Shown one piece after another: positions 1 to 7,658 of a stretch of DNA of 64,000 nucleotides (the first letter of the stretch is position 1; every line of letters begins with the position of its first letter). Under the pieces are notes generated by a model. The model saw nothing but the letters and a program-made list of their open reading frames with translations, searched no databases and was not told the origin of the DNA. The stretch spans positions 1-64,000 of the forward strand of contig NZ_CAMLDC010000003.1 of assembly GCF_946478805.1 (NCBI RefSeq), written 5' to 3'. This stretch comes from an uncultured Fluviicola sp. (GTDB lineage Bacteria > Bacteroidota > Bacteroidia > Flavobacteriales > Crocinitomicaceae). The translations under genes and the position numbers were made by a program.

Positions 1-48
1 ACTATTGAACTATTGAACTATTGAACTATTGAACTATTGAACTATTGA
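1..48. repeat. 8-bp tandem repeat, six copies of ACTATTGA
   Basis: Six perfect head-to-tail copies of ACTATTGA run from the first base of the window, followed by a decayed seventh unit (ACTATTTA) and an A-rich stretch before the FixH start at 68. The array may continue beyond the left edge. A second array of the same period but another word (ATTTGAAC) lies at 10934-10973. Confidence 0.95.
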
Positions 49-67
49 ACTATTTAAATAAAAAAAT

Positions 68-493
68 ATGAATTGGGGAAAAGGAATAATCATAGGAATG
101 GGTCTCTTCATGGGGTTCATCCTGACAATGGTAGTGATCATGATGCGTCAAAAAATCGATTTGGTGGAAGAGGATTACTACAAACGTGAGTTGAATTATG
201 AAGATCAGCTTGCCGCACAAAAAATGTATGCCACATCCGTGGGTAAAATTTCTGTAACAAGCGAAAAAAACGGTTTACATGTTTATTTTTCCTCCGGGTT
301 TCAGAAGGATGATGCAACTATCACCCTGCGACGTCCGAATGACAAAAGCAAGGATCTGGTGCTTACCATACGGCCAATTGATGAAGTGACCATTCCAACG
401 TCAACTTTTCCGAAAGGACTATTTACCATTACGGTTAACGGTTCGATTCAAGGTAAACCCTATGAAATGTCCGAACAAGTAACAATCAGGTAA
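68..493 (+). CDS. FixH family protein (cbb3 oxidase assembly)
   Basis: A 141-residue protein with one N-terminal membrane helix (about residues 5-26, glycine- and methionine-rich) followed by the typical FixH segment with the DLVEEDYY signature at about 32-39, where D and YY are the conserved positions of Bacteroidota FixH proteins, and then a periplasmic beta-rich domain. FixH/CcoH proteins assist assembly or stability of cbb3-type cytochrome c oxidase in the inner membrane. Its stop TAA overlaps the start of the SafE-like gene by one base (TAATG), indicating translational coupling. The ccoNOP/ccoG genes usually found upstream would lie left of this window. Family assignment is from sequence memory; function is by family. 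Confidence 0.85.
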   Translation: MNWGKGIIIGMGLFMGFILTMVVIMMRQKIDLVEEDYYKRELNYEDQLAAQKMYATSVGKISVTSEKNGLHVYFSSGFQKDDATITLRRPNDKSKDLVLTIRPIDEVTIPTSTFPKGLFTITVNGSIQGKPYEMSEQVTIR

Positions 494-1218
494 TGATTTT
501 CCTGGTCAATTCATTTATTCTGGGGCTGGCAGGTTCGTTTCACTGCATCGGGATGTGCGGGCCAATTGCCCTCGCCCTCCCATTAAACAGGAAATCCTCT
601 GCAAGTATCCTGATCGGAATTCTGACCGCAAATACAGGGCGTATAATCACTTACACCTTACTTGGATTGCTTATCGGAAGTATCGGTTTTTCCTTGCATC
701 TGTTCCGGCTATTCCAAGTGCTAAGTATACTCTTTGGAGTGGCCCTGATTTTCATTGCATGGCGTAAACAGGTACTCAAGCGGTTTGAATTTCGGGTTCC
801 GGGTTTTCAGAATTGGGTTTCAGGAAAAATGACGCTTCTATTAAAACAGAACGGACCACTCAAATTATTCGGTATCGGTTTTCTGAATGGCCTGCTGCCT
901 TGCGGAATGATTTTCCTGGCTCTTGCGAATGCGCTTTTGGCTGAAAATCCGATTGGAAGTGCGGCAGCAATGGCAGCCTTCGGATTGGGAACACTTCCGG
1001 CACTTTTGGCTGTCGGTTTTTTCGCGCAAAACATCAATCAGGCATTCCGGAAAAAACTTTCTTCAGCCTTTCCTTACCTCCTATCTGTAATCGGGATATT
1101 GGTGATTTTGCGCGGTGCGAACTTGGGAATTCCCTATCTGAGCCCGAGAATGGAGCAACAAACCGGCATTGACAATCAAAAAACAGTACGGATTGATTGT
1201 CATACTCCCAAACACTGA
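493..1218 (+). CDS. SafE/TauE-like (CcoS-region) membrane protein
   Basis: A 241-residue polytopic membrane protein with about six helices. The N-terminus holds the GSFHCIGMCGP motif (about residues 14-24) and the middle a second FLNGLLPCGM motif (about 129-138), both hallmarks of the heavy-metal/sulfite-exporter TauE/SafE family (DsbD-like fold) found beside FixH in cbb3 operons of Bacteroidota. The paired Cys residues suggest copper or thiol handling during oxidase maturation; this is inference from the family and the neighbour. It overlaps the upstream fixH-like stop by one base. The C-terminus (last 25 residues) is soluble and not conserved-looking. Confidence 0.85.
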   Translation: MIFLVNSFILGLAGSFHCIGMCGPIALALPLNRKSSASILIGILTANTGRIITYTLLGLLIGSIGFSLHLFRLFQVLSILFGVALIFIAWRKQVLKRFEFRVPGFQNWVSGKMTLLLKQNGPLKLFGIGFLNGLLPCGMIFLALANALLAENPIGSAAAMAAFGLGTLPALLAVGFFAQNINQAFRKKLSSAFPYLLSVIGILVILRGANLGIPYLSPRMEQQTGIDNQKTVRIDCHTPKH

Positions 1219-1220
1219 AA

Positions 1221-2276
1221 TCACTTCTTCAATTTATCGCGTTCCTCGCCTAATTTCCGTATACGAAAGTCGGTATACCGGATGTATTTCTTCTTTCCAT
1301 GATTTTCAATCAGATTCTGCCGGATTCCCTGATATAGGTAAATCGCATTTTCATAATCCGACTTCAGCAAGAGCTGTTTCCGTTTTGTTTTCTTATCGAT
1401 CACTTTATTGATACGGACTTCCAAAAGTTTCAAACTTGCCCCTTTCACCTTTTTATTGAATAACTGGGCGGCAAAAGCTTCATCCAACAATTGCTCTTTC
1501 CAATCCTTCATCAATCGTTTATTGAGAATGCTATCACCTGTGGGAATTTCATTCGTGTTCGATATGTGCCACAAAAAACGGTGATATCGGAAATCTGTAT
1601 AAGAGCGTTCCTGATTTACCAATTGAAAAGCCGGATCTGCAGGAAGGTGAATTATTCCAAACTTGACAGGATCTGTAAACAAGAAGTCATAATCGATCGC
1701 ATCTTTATCGAACTTCTTTTTGGTGAAATGCTGCATGCCGAAAGTCACATCCAAGAGATACCAATTTCCATCAATGCGAACCACGTTCCAGGCATGATTA
1801 TAGTAATTCTTCCTTACCGGATGAAAAAGATTAAAGTTCCGGGAGTAACCCGAAACGCGATAACATCCGATATCCAAGCTATCGCATAAAGTGACAAAAA
1901 GATTCGCAAAATCACCACAAACGCCTTTTTTCTTTTTAATGACTTCAGAAAGGTACAATTCGCGCTTGATTTCCCGTTTATAAATGAGTTTCAACCGGTG
2001 CAGATCATATTTGTAGGAACCGGCAATATAGGTGTAAATAGTATATACACGTTCCAATTCGGTTTTACACGAATCACCAATCAAATGGCCCACCTTTTTC
2101 CAGGAACGATCTTCTTTTGAGGCAAGCCTGGCAATTTGATTCAAACGGGTGGTATCCAAAACCTGAACCGGTAAAACAAATACTTTCTCCTGGCTAAACA
2201 ATTGAAAACCGATCAAAAACAAATATAAAGTCAGGAAGTACTTCTTCAAGGCAACAACGTATTTTAGGTTTTGCAA
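1221..2276 (-). CDS. Transglutaminase-like domain protein, secreted
   Basis: A 351-residue protein with a signal peptide (hydrophobic stretch ending at FQLFSQ, about residue 29) and a transglutaminase-like core. The papain-like triad is visible: Cys in GVCGDFANLF (about 117), His in NHAWNVV (about 160) and Asp in LLDVTFG (about 176). Families of this kind cleave or cross-link peptides in the periplasm or outside the cell; the substrate cannot be told. The remaining C-terminal half is alpha-helical and Lys/Arg-rich with no recognised domain. It is convergent with the SafE-like gene (2-bp gap) and lies 37 bp beyond the anti-sigma gene on the same strand. The start may be the later TTG before KKYFLTLYLFL. 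Confidence 0.8.
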   Translation of the reverse strand: MQNLKYVVALKKYFLTLYLFLIGFQLFSQEKVFVLPVQVLDTTRLNQIARLASKEDRSWKKVGHLIGDSCKTELERVYTIYTYIAGSYKYDLHRLKLIYKREIKRELYLSEVIKKKKGVCGDFANLFVTLCDSLDIGCYRVSGYSRNFNLFHPVRKNYYNHAWNVVRIDGNWYLLDVTFGMQHFTKKKFDKDAIDYDFLFTDPVKFGIIHLPADPAFQLVNQERSYTDFRYHRFLWHISNTNEIPTGDSILNKRLMKDWKEQLLDEAFAAQLFNKKVKGASLKLLEVRINKVIDKKTKRKQLLLKSDYENAIYLYQGIRQNLIENHGKKKYIRYTDFRIRKLGEERDKLKK

Positions 2277-2313
2277 AATTAACCCATTATTCCTGTTTTT
2301 ATCTTAACGGAAA

Positions 2314-3294
2314 CTATTTTAAAAACGGATGAACATCTTCATCACAGTACTGCACTTCGCTTCCCGAACGTTTTGGAATATAAAGCACTTTCTGGTCTTT
2401 TCGCCTGATCTTGTTCCTCGACGATTGAATACTGCTTGTCACCACGATCTTATCGTAAATCAACGGAATGAAGATAGTTCCTTTCCGATCGACAAAACCG
2501 AATTTGGAATTGTCCATCACCAAGGCATAACCGCAATACAGGTCATTGAACTGCCCGATACTGTCATACTGCAATTCCCATGCAGCTCCTGTAAGCGACG
2601 ATTTTTTACTACGGGCATCAATTTTTTCCTCCATCATCACTTTCCCATCCAACTTGTCGTTTGTATAACCAAGCACTTTTTGATTTTTTTGAGACAAAGA
2701 AACTGTATCAAGTTGCGACTTGTTGAGCTGCATCTTTAACCCGCTGGTTATCTTAGGATCCGACTTCTCCCTATTTGAAACTACCTGATCAATATTCGGT
2801 TTTTTGTCCAAGACCAGCGAAACCTTACTTTGGGCTGATCTTTCATCTACCGTTGTCCAATCAGAAGAGTGAATAAGAGAACTTTTGTCTCCCGCTTGGT
2901 TTGGTTGATTGATGAGTGTATCTCCTAAAGGAATTGATTCTTGGTGAGCTTCTTCTATGTTATTTTCCGCAAGAGATTCGCGCTTTGGTTCACTTGTTTC
3001 AGGACCTTTCTTGTTTTGAACCCAATAAACGATTCCTAAAGTTGTAACAGCAGTCACCACCACACCAATGGTGAATTGTTTGATCCGCAGATTGCGCAGA
3101 TAGGCTTGACCTGTTTGCTTGATCACCAATCGCTGGGATGCACGTTTTGCAGCGGACCGGATAAGTTGATGCATTTCCAGTTCCTCCCGGAGTTCCGGAT
3201 CAAGTTGCAATTGTTGTTCAAAAGCCATTCTTCCCTCTTCCGAAAGTTCATTCTGCAGGTACAATTCTATGAGTTGATTCCAATTTGTTTCCAT
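2314..3294 (-). CDS. Anti-sigma-factor-like membrane protein with C-terminal WG-type repeat
   Basis: A 326-residue protein starting three bases after the sigma-factor stop. The first 60 residues have the zinc-free anti-sigma N-terminal pattern of Bacteroidota (LIELYLQNELSEEGRMAFEQQL, D-E-L-R-E-E-L...), followed by one membrane helix at about 75-93. A long, low-complexity polar region follows, and the C-terminus (about 250-300) reads like a WG/KWG repeat (CGYALV..NSKFGFVDRKGTIFIPLIYD). The order sigma then membrane protein, with a 3-bp gap, supports a cognate anti-sigma role: it would hold the sigma factor at the inner membrane while the C-terminus senses something in the periplasm. Confidence 0.75.
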   Translation of the reverse strand: METNWNQLIELYLQNELSEEGRMAFEQQLQLDPELREELEMHQLIRSAAKRASQRLVIKQTGQAYLRNLRIKQFTIGVVVTAVTTLGIVYWVQNKKGPETSEPKRESLAENNIEEAHQESIPLGDTLINQPNQAGDKSSLIHSSDWTTVDERSAQSKVSLVLDKKPNIDQVVSNREKSDPKITSGLKMQLNKSQLDTVSLSQKNQKVLGYTNDKLDGKVMMEEKIDARSKKSSLTGAAWELQYDSIGQFNDLYCGYALVMDNSKFGFVDRKGTIFIPLIYDKIVVTSSIQSSRNKIRRKDQKVLYIPKRSGSEVQYCDEDVHPFLK

Positions 3295-3297
3295 GTC

Positions 3298-3828
3298 TTA
3301 TGCTTTAATCGATTCAACCCTAATTTCTTGTTCCTGGATCAATTCCTTAGCTTTTTGCAAGCAACGGTATTTTTGAGCTTTTGCAACTTTATCATTCCGC
3401 AAACCGATCTTTTTGGCAATATCCACCATGTTCCATCCCAATCCGTAAAACAACTGCAGCAATTCCTGGCATTGCGCACCCAGTTTCTCCAACGTTGATT
3501 CCACCTCCCGAATTTTCATCTCCTTCTCAAACCAGGCATCTTCCGTTGCTTCAATGTGTTCAGGCAATTCGGTGGAAAGGTGTTTTTGCGCTTTCCGTGC
3601 TTGGTTGTACCACAACAATTTGCAGGTATTGCGCACATAGAAAAACGGTTCAACAGTGAGTTCAAAATCCGAAGACTCGCGTTTGCGGACGTAGATAAGA
3701 AGGGCTTCCTGGAAAACATCTTCCGCACTCACCGAATCGCAGCCCAAAGTCTTCAGGTAACGACGTATATCCGGCCATTTTCGATAGAGCTGTTTCAATT
3801 CCTGTTGCATAGTTACGGTTCCAATCAT
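3298..3828 (-). CDS. ECF-type RNA polymerase sigma factor
   Basis: A 176-residue sigma-70 family protein. Region 2 is seen at about 22-65 (SAEDVFQEALLIYVRK, with the AEDVFQE signature that contacts core polymerase) and region 4 at about 110-160 (ELLQLFYGLGWNMVDIAKKIGLRNDKVAKAQKYRCLQKA, a helix-turn-helix). It directly precedes the anti-sigma-like gene in the same operon, so the two should form a regulated pair. An alternative start six codons later (MQQELK) is equally plausible. The target genes are unknown; the adjacent transglutaminase gene may belong to the same unit. Confidence 0.9.
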   Translation of the reverse strand: MIGTVTMQQELKQLYRKWPDIRRYLKTLGCDSVSAEDVFQEALLIYVRKRESSDFELTVEPFFYVRNTCKLLWYNQARKAQKHLSTELPEHIEATEDAWFEKEMKIREVESTLEKLGAQCQELLQLFYGLGWNMVDIAKKIGLRNDKVAKAQKYRCLQKAKELIQEQEIRVESIKA

Positions 3829-3894
3829 GGAGGTATTTTCGTTCTAATGTTGAGAAAGTGAAAAGGTAAACAATAATTTGAAAAATGAAGAAGT

Positions 3895-3928
3895 GAGAAT
3901 TGAAAAGTTAGAATGGAGAATTGAAAAG
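3895..3928. repeat. Two direct copies of the dispersed word GAGAATTGAAAAG
   Basis: GAGAATTGAAAAG occurs at 3895-3907 and again at 3916-3928 in the divergent intergenic region between the sigma factor and the small secreted protein. The same 13-mer recurs at 11366 and 16459 and, inverted, at 11398 and 17038, so it is a dispersed intergenic repeat. Confidence 0.85.
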
Positions 3929-3968
3929 TGGAGCATCTAAATTTGAAACTATTGATTAAATTGCCTGA

Positions 3969-4514
3969 ATGAAATACCTGTTACTGATCTCATTTCTTTA
4001 TCCAATGATTTTATTGGCTCAAAATGAGCAGGCAGAAAAACTATTGAAACTTTTTGAACATTATCAAGATGAAAAAAATTATGATTCTGTCATTGTGATA
4101 GGTCAATATTTGAAGAGTCTGGACCGGAAAGTTGCAAAAGAATATCATTTGGATTATGAACTTACTTATGCTGCATTCAGAATAAAAAATTATGAAGAAG
4201 CGGTAAGAGGCTCTAAAAGAATAATTCCAAGATTTTATATTAAATCTCACTTTAATCGGGAATCTTTCGAAAAGAACATGAGATATCAGAGACTTTGTTT
4301 TGAGCTTGCCGATTATTATCATCAGGCTGAGAATTACAAAAAGGAATATCACAACATTTCTTTGATTAACCGCAAGTTTGATTTCTTAAGATGTGGAGTT
4401 GGAAAAGAATACTGGAGAATGAAACTTTACGATCGGATGATTGATTGTTCAAACAAACTGGGGAAAACAAAACGGGCAAAGCGCCTCGAAATACAGCGCG
4501 ATAAAATTGAATAG
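3969..4514 (+). CDS. Hypothetical secreted protein
   Basis: A 181-residue protein with a clear signal peptide (KYLLLISFLYPMILLAQ) and an otherwise helical, charged, TPR-like pattern (LLKLFEHYQDEKNYDSVIVIG, YELTYAAFRIKNYEEAVRG). I do not recognise a named family. It is followed after 4 bp by another small secreted protein on the same strand, so the two are probably co-transcribed. It may be a short TPR-fold periplasmic protein. Confidence 0.65.
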   Translation: MKYLLLISFLYPMILLAQNEQAEKLLKLFEHYQDEKNYDSVIVIGQYLKSLDRKVAKEYHLDYELTYAAFRIKNYEEAVRGSKRIIPRFYIKSHFNRESFEKNMRYQRLCFELADYYHQAENYKKEYHNISLINRKFDFLRCGVGKEYWRMKLYDRMIDCSNKLGKTKRAKRLEIQRDKIE

Positions 4515-4518
4515 AATC

Positions 4519-4974
4519 ATGAAAATGGCCTTAAGATCATTTCTATTTATCTGTTTTAGCTTCATGCTAAACACTTCTTTTTCCCAAAAGGACAAGGAGC
4601 AAATCCTTGCGCACTTTGATTACGTGGATTATTATCCCGATTCGGCGATTCGATCAGCGCATAAATTTACCGGTATTTCGCTGGAAAGATTTACAGTTAA
4701 ATTCAATGAAGCAGGAATGCCTGTTGCAATGGGCAACTATAAAAAAAGTAAACGAATTGGTATTTGGATCTATTCAGACGGCTCATCGGATAATTTTATT
4801 GAAGAGAAGCCAAACGATTTATTTTATGATTTTTCGAGGAATCAATTAAATCCCACTGAAAAATACCACGGAGACATGATGCCGGGTTGTGGTACAGGCA
4901 TGTATCAAGCAAGAATGAAATTCAAACAGAAATATCAAAACTTATTCGATCCGAAAGGAAAAATAGATTGGTGA
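4519..4974 (+). CDS. Hypothetical secreted protein, MORN/YwqK-like segment
   Basis: A 151-residue protein; the start at 4519 is chosen because it begins a signal peptide (ALRSFLFICFSFMLNTSFSQ), whereas a longer reading would run 78 bases back into the upstream gene. The middle holds a short antitoxin-YwqK/MORN-like stretch (GMPVAMGNYKKSKRIGIWIYSDG). Four bases separate it from the preceding stop. Function unknown. Confidence 0.6.
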   Translation: MKMALRSFLFICFSFMLNTSFSQKDKEQILAHFDYVDYYPDSAIRSAHKFTGISLERFTVKFNEAGMPVAMGNYKKSKRIGIWIYSDGSSDNFIEEKPNDLFYDFSRNQLNPTEKYHGDMMPGCGTGMYQARMKFKQKYQNLFDPKGKIDW

Positions 4975-5234
4975 AAACGATGTGAAACCTGTAAGCCCAA
5001 GTGTTAAATCCTGAACCTTTTGATACTCTATATATGCTCTATATATACTTAAAAGATGTGGAGATTATGTTTTACCGTTAAATTAGTTAGAAATGGTACG
5101 GGGTTTATTTTTCCCGCAGACGAGCGCAGAAGAACACAGAAGTTTGATAAAAAATGTTAGTTTAGTAGCGTAGAACATCTTAACCGGTTTTACAACAACT
5201 ACTAAGAACAAACACTATAAACTCACTGAATGAA
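4975..5234 (+). other. AT-rich gap ahead of the reverse transcriptase; possible ncRNA/promoter
   Basis: No ORF. The stretch contains a TATATA-rich part (about 5028-5050), a 7-bp long-range complement (AAGATGT at 5053-5059 with ACATCTT at 5175-5181) and a palindrome AACCGGTT at 5182-5189. RT-based defence units often have a structured RNA beside the RT gene, but the pairing seen here is too weak to call one. Confidence 0.3.
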
Positions 5235-5786
5235 ATGAATACAACTGATATTAACTTGGCAATAGATAATATTGCAAAATTTGGAGATACTGACATATTT
5301 CCATATCCAATAGAAAAACTTATTTTTTTTGATAAAAAGCAAGAAATCTGCAATTTAATAAATACTATTAATTCAAACTTCACCAACTATTTAAATCTAA
5401 ACCCACCTGTTAATGTCAACACATCAGTGCCACTTGGATATACCGGATTTCGTTGGGCAACACAAATAGATCCGGTCTGGAATGTTTACTTTCTATCAGC
5501 TGTAATTAGTATCGCAAGTCACATTGAACAAACTAGAATAAGAAAAGAAGAGAATATAATTTATTCTTATCGATTTGCACCAGATTCTGAAACTTCAATG
5601 CTATTTGACAAAAACTATAACTGGCTAAGATTTCAATCTGACTCTTTAAAGTTCATTAGAGAAAACGAAGATTATAATTTTGTTGTAATTTGTGATATCG
5701 CTGACTTTTATAGTCGAATTTATCATCATCCTTTAGAAAATGCTCTTGAAAGATTACCTACTGGAAATGATACTCCAAAAAAATAA
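5235..5786 (+). CDS. Reverse transcriptase, N-terminal part (frame 0)
   Basis: Frame-0 part of a group-II-intron/retron-like reverse transcriptase of 183 residues. It contains an N-terminal GDTDIFPYPIE segment (about 17-27) and RT motif A, VICDIADFYSRIY, with the first catalytic Asp at residue 154. It ends at TAA 5784-5786 directly after an A7 run. RT motifs B-D lie in the -1 frame just downstream (see 5771-6847). Joined by a -1 shift at 5777-5783 the product would be about 537 residues. The region is very AT-rich (12 G+C in the 60 bases 5341-5400), unlike the flanking genes. Such RTs outside introns and retroelements are typically antiviral (DRT/UG/Abi classes), which is inference here. Confidence 0.85.
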   Translation: MNTTDINLAIDNIAKFGDTDIFPYPIEKLIFFDKKQEICNLINTINSNFTNYLNLNPPVNVNTSVPLGYTGFRWATQIDPVWNVYFLSAVISIASHIEQTRIRKEENIIYSYRFAPDSETSMLFDKNYNWLRFQSDSLKFIRENEDYNFVVICDIADFYSRIYHHPLENALERLPTGNDTPKK

Positions 5787-6847
5787 AAAAACTAATCCAA
5801 AAATTTTCGAATACTAAATCTTACGGTTTACCTATCGGAGGAGAGGCAGCAAGAATATTAGCAGAATTAGTTCTAAATAATACTGATCGGTTAATGAATA
5901 GTAGAGGAATAAAATTTAAACGATTCGTAGACGATATTCACATTTTTTGTAAATCAATAGAAGAGGCTCACTCTGCACTCAATTTTCTAGCAATGAAACT
6001 TATGAGAAATGAAGGCTTAACCTTGCAAAAGCACAAGACTCAAATTCAGTCAAGAATTGAATTTGATAAATTAGTTTCTTCTAGAATCAATGCTGAAAGT
6101 GATAGCGAAAAGGAAAAAGAACGGGCTAAATTCATGTCCTTACCCATCAATTATGACCCATATTCTGACACGGCAGATGAAGACTACAGAAAAATAAAAG
6201 AACAATTGGATGAATTTGATATCGTCGGACTATTAAATGACGAATTGAAAAAGGTAAGAATTCATCAACAATTTGGAAAAAGACTTATCAAAACTTTTGA
6301 TTTGCTTCAACCCGAAATAATTTCTAGAGCATTTGATTCTATAACCTCGAAATTCGAAACTTTATATCCTATTTTTCCTGCGATAATGCAATCTGCGTAT
6401 AAAAATTTCGATCGATTAGAAAATGAAACAAAGAACAACTTATTATCAAGACTTAGAAGCCTTGTGAATGAAGATTCTTATATTATTCAATCAGAAATAA
6501 ACATAACCTATTTATTAAGAGTTTTAGGACTAGAGAATTCATTGTTAAATGAAGAAACTGTAATAAAGGCTTATAATAACTTTTCTGAAAGTATTTTAAT
6601 CAAAAGCATTGTAATTCAAATAATGACGCGCTGGAGAGCATATCACTGGCTAACAGACAAAAAAGATACTTTTTCTACAATGAATAAATGGGAACGTAGA
6701 ATGTTCATCGTTGCAGCTAATTTTCTTGGAGATGAAGGGGATCATTGGTTGACTCACAACAAAAGGGAATTTACAGATATTGAAAAAATAATCATGGAAT
6801 GGGCGAAAGAAAAATCTGCTCTTCCTACTTGGACAATGCCGTTATGA
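5771..6847 (+). CDS. Reverse transcriptase, catalytic C-terminal part (-1 frame)
   Basis: The -1 frame is open from 5771 to the stop at 6845-6847. Right after the A7 run it reads an uninterrupted RT continuation: motif B GLPIGGEAARILAE (about 5825-5866) and the catalytic box RFVDDIHIF with Asp codons at 5930 and 5933 (YADD-type box with F and V). Then come a thumb-like helical region and a long C-terminal helical extension with no recognised domain. The first ATG in this frame, at 5894, lies after motif B, so independent translation from it would give an incomplete enzyme; a frameshifted fusion with the upstream part fits better. The stop overlaps the next gene by four bases (ATGA). Confidence 0.85.
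   Translation, partial: YSKKIKKLIQKFSNTKSYGLPIGGEAARILAELVLNNTDRLMNSRGIKFKRFVDDIHIFCKSIEEAHSALNFLAMKLMRNEGLTLQKHKTQIQSRIEFDKLVSSRINAESDSEKEKERAKFMSLPINYDPYSDTADEDYRKIKEQLDEFDIVGLLNDELKKVRIHQQFGKRLIKTFDLLQPEIISRAFDSITSKFETLYPIFPAIMQSAYKNFDRLENETKNNLLSRLRSLVNEDSYIIQSEINITYLLRVLGLENSLLNEETVIKAYNNFSESILIKSIVIQIMTRWRAYHWLTDKKDTFSTMNKWERRMFIVAANFLGDEGDHWLTHNKREFTDIEKIIMEWAKEKSALPTWTMPL
5777..5783 (+). other. A_AAA_AAA heptamer at the RT frame junction
   Basis: Seven A residues lie exactly at the junction. In frame 0 they read A|AAA|AAA before TAA, the X_XXY_YYZ form of a -1 slippery site; slipping one base enters the frame that carries RT motifs B to D. A second A7 run follows at 5785-5791. No strong downstream hairpin or upstream Shine-Dalgarno-like stimulator is visible. 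A one-base loss from an A8 run, or a sequencing error, would look identical. Confidence 0.75.
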
Positions 6848-7566
6848 TTTCAGAAAAAACATTTATTAGATACTACTCAAGTTTTTGGGAGCAATTACTA
6901 CCTGGAGTTGATCATTATATTAGAATGATTAATTCAGGCTTTAAAGAGCGTTTATTCACACCAATAAACATAGAAGACATTTCGACTAGGAGAGCACTAA
7001 TAAACAATATTGCATTTAGATTATTCCATAAAATAACTACGCAATCAATGTCTCTAAATGATTTAAACCAATTATCCTCAGAATCAGAAAACTTAAAACT
7101 TTTAAAAGTAGAAATTAGCCAACAAATGGCATTTTTAAATAATGCACAAAACTTCAACCTTAATCTTAATGCTAATGAAATTCAAATAATTAAAATTCTC
7201 ACCAAAAGACTTTGTGAATTTTCAGAATCAAAATCCAATTTAGAGGTATATCCAAAATTTCAAGGATGTGGATTATTATTTAATTGCTTTGGAGACATTA
7301 AATATGACAATACACTAGTTGAAATCAAAGCTGGTGAAGGGAGTTTTTCAAGACAAGATATCTACCAATTAATTACTTACGGTGCACTAAACTACATTTC
7401 TGATGATGCTTTTCACTTTGAGAAATTTCAGTTGGTAAATGTGAGAACCGGAGTTGTTTGGACAGAAGAAATCGAGACTATTTGTGAAATCACTGGTGGA
7501 GCATCGTCTGCAGAAATTTATTCAGAAGTAGTGAACTATATCTCTAACAATTATAGATCAATATAA
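6844..7566 (+). CDS. PD-(D/E)XK-like nuclease coupled to the reverse transcriptase
   Basis: A 240-residue protein. The start at 6844 is chosen because it gives the ATGA overlap with the RT stop and begins MISEKTFIRYY; a longer reading runs back into the RT. The N-terminal 130 residues are helical. The C-terminal part carries a PD-(D/E)XK signature: Asp at 151 (or 155), then LVEIKAG with Glu160 and Lys162, followed by QDIYQLITY with the Q175-x3-Y179 pattern typical of RecB/Cas4-like nucleases. Base composition matches the RT and not the flanks. Coupling implies the nuclease acts with the RT, perhaps as effector. I cannot name a described system for this exact pair. Confidence 0.75.
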   Translation: MISEKTFIRYYSSFWEQLLPGVDHYIRMINSGFKERLFTPINIEDISTRRALINNIAFRLFHKITTQSMSLNDLNQLSSESENLKLLKVEISQQMAFLNNAQNFNLNLNANEIQIIKILTKRLCEFSESKSNLEVYPKFQGCGLLFNCFGDIKYDNTLVEIKAGEGSFSRQDIYQLITYGALNYISDDAFHFEKFQLVNVRTGVVWTEEIETICEITGGASSAEIYSEVVNYISNNYRSI

Positions 7567-7617
7567 ATCCATTCATTTTCTTTAAAATTCCCTAATTCTC
7601 ACCCAACATTTATCCAC

Positions 7618-7625
7618 TATCTTTG
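7618..7625 (+). promoter_or_regulatory. Bacteroidota -7 box TATCTTTG
   Basis: TATCTTTG fits the Bacteroidota -7 consensus TAnnTTTG and lies 33 bases before the ATG at 7659. No clear TTG -33 box is seen at the usual distance. Confidence 0.5.
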
Positions 7626-7658
7626 ATTTTTAGCTATCTTTTTCAAAAAACGAACTAA

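Noticed and set aside
1..48. CRISPR-like repeat
   Set aside because: Units are 8 bp, head to tail, with no spacers. The same holds for 10934-10973.
4441..4518. Longer N-terminus for the 4519 gene
   Set aside because: It would overlap the upstream gene by 74 bases and hide a good signal peptide.
5894..6847. Stand-alone RT gene starting at 5894
   Set aside because: It would lack motifs A and B; motif B is in the same frame just upstream of this ATG.
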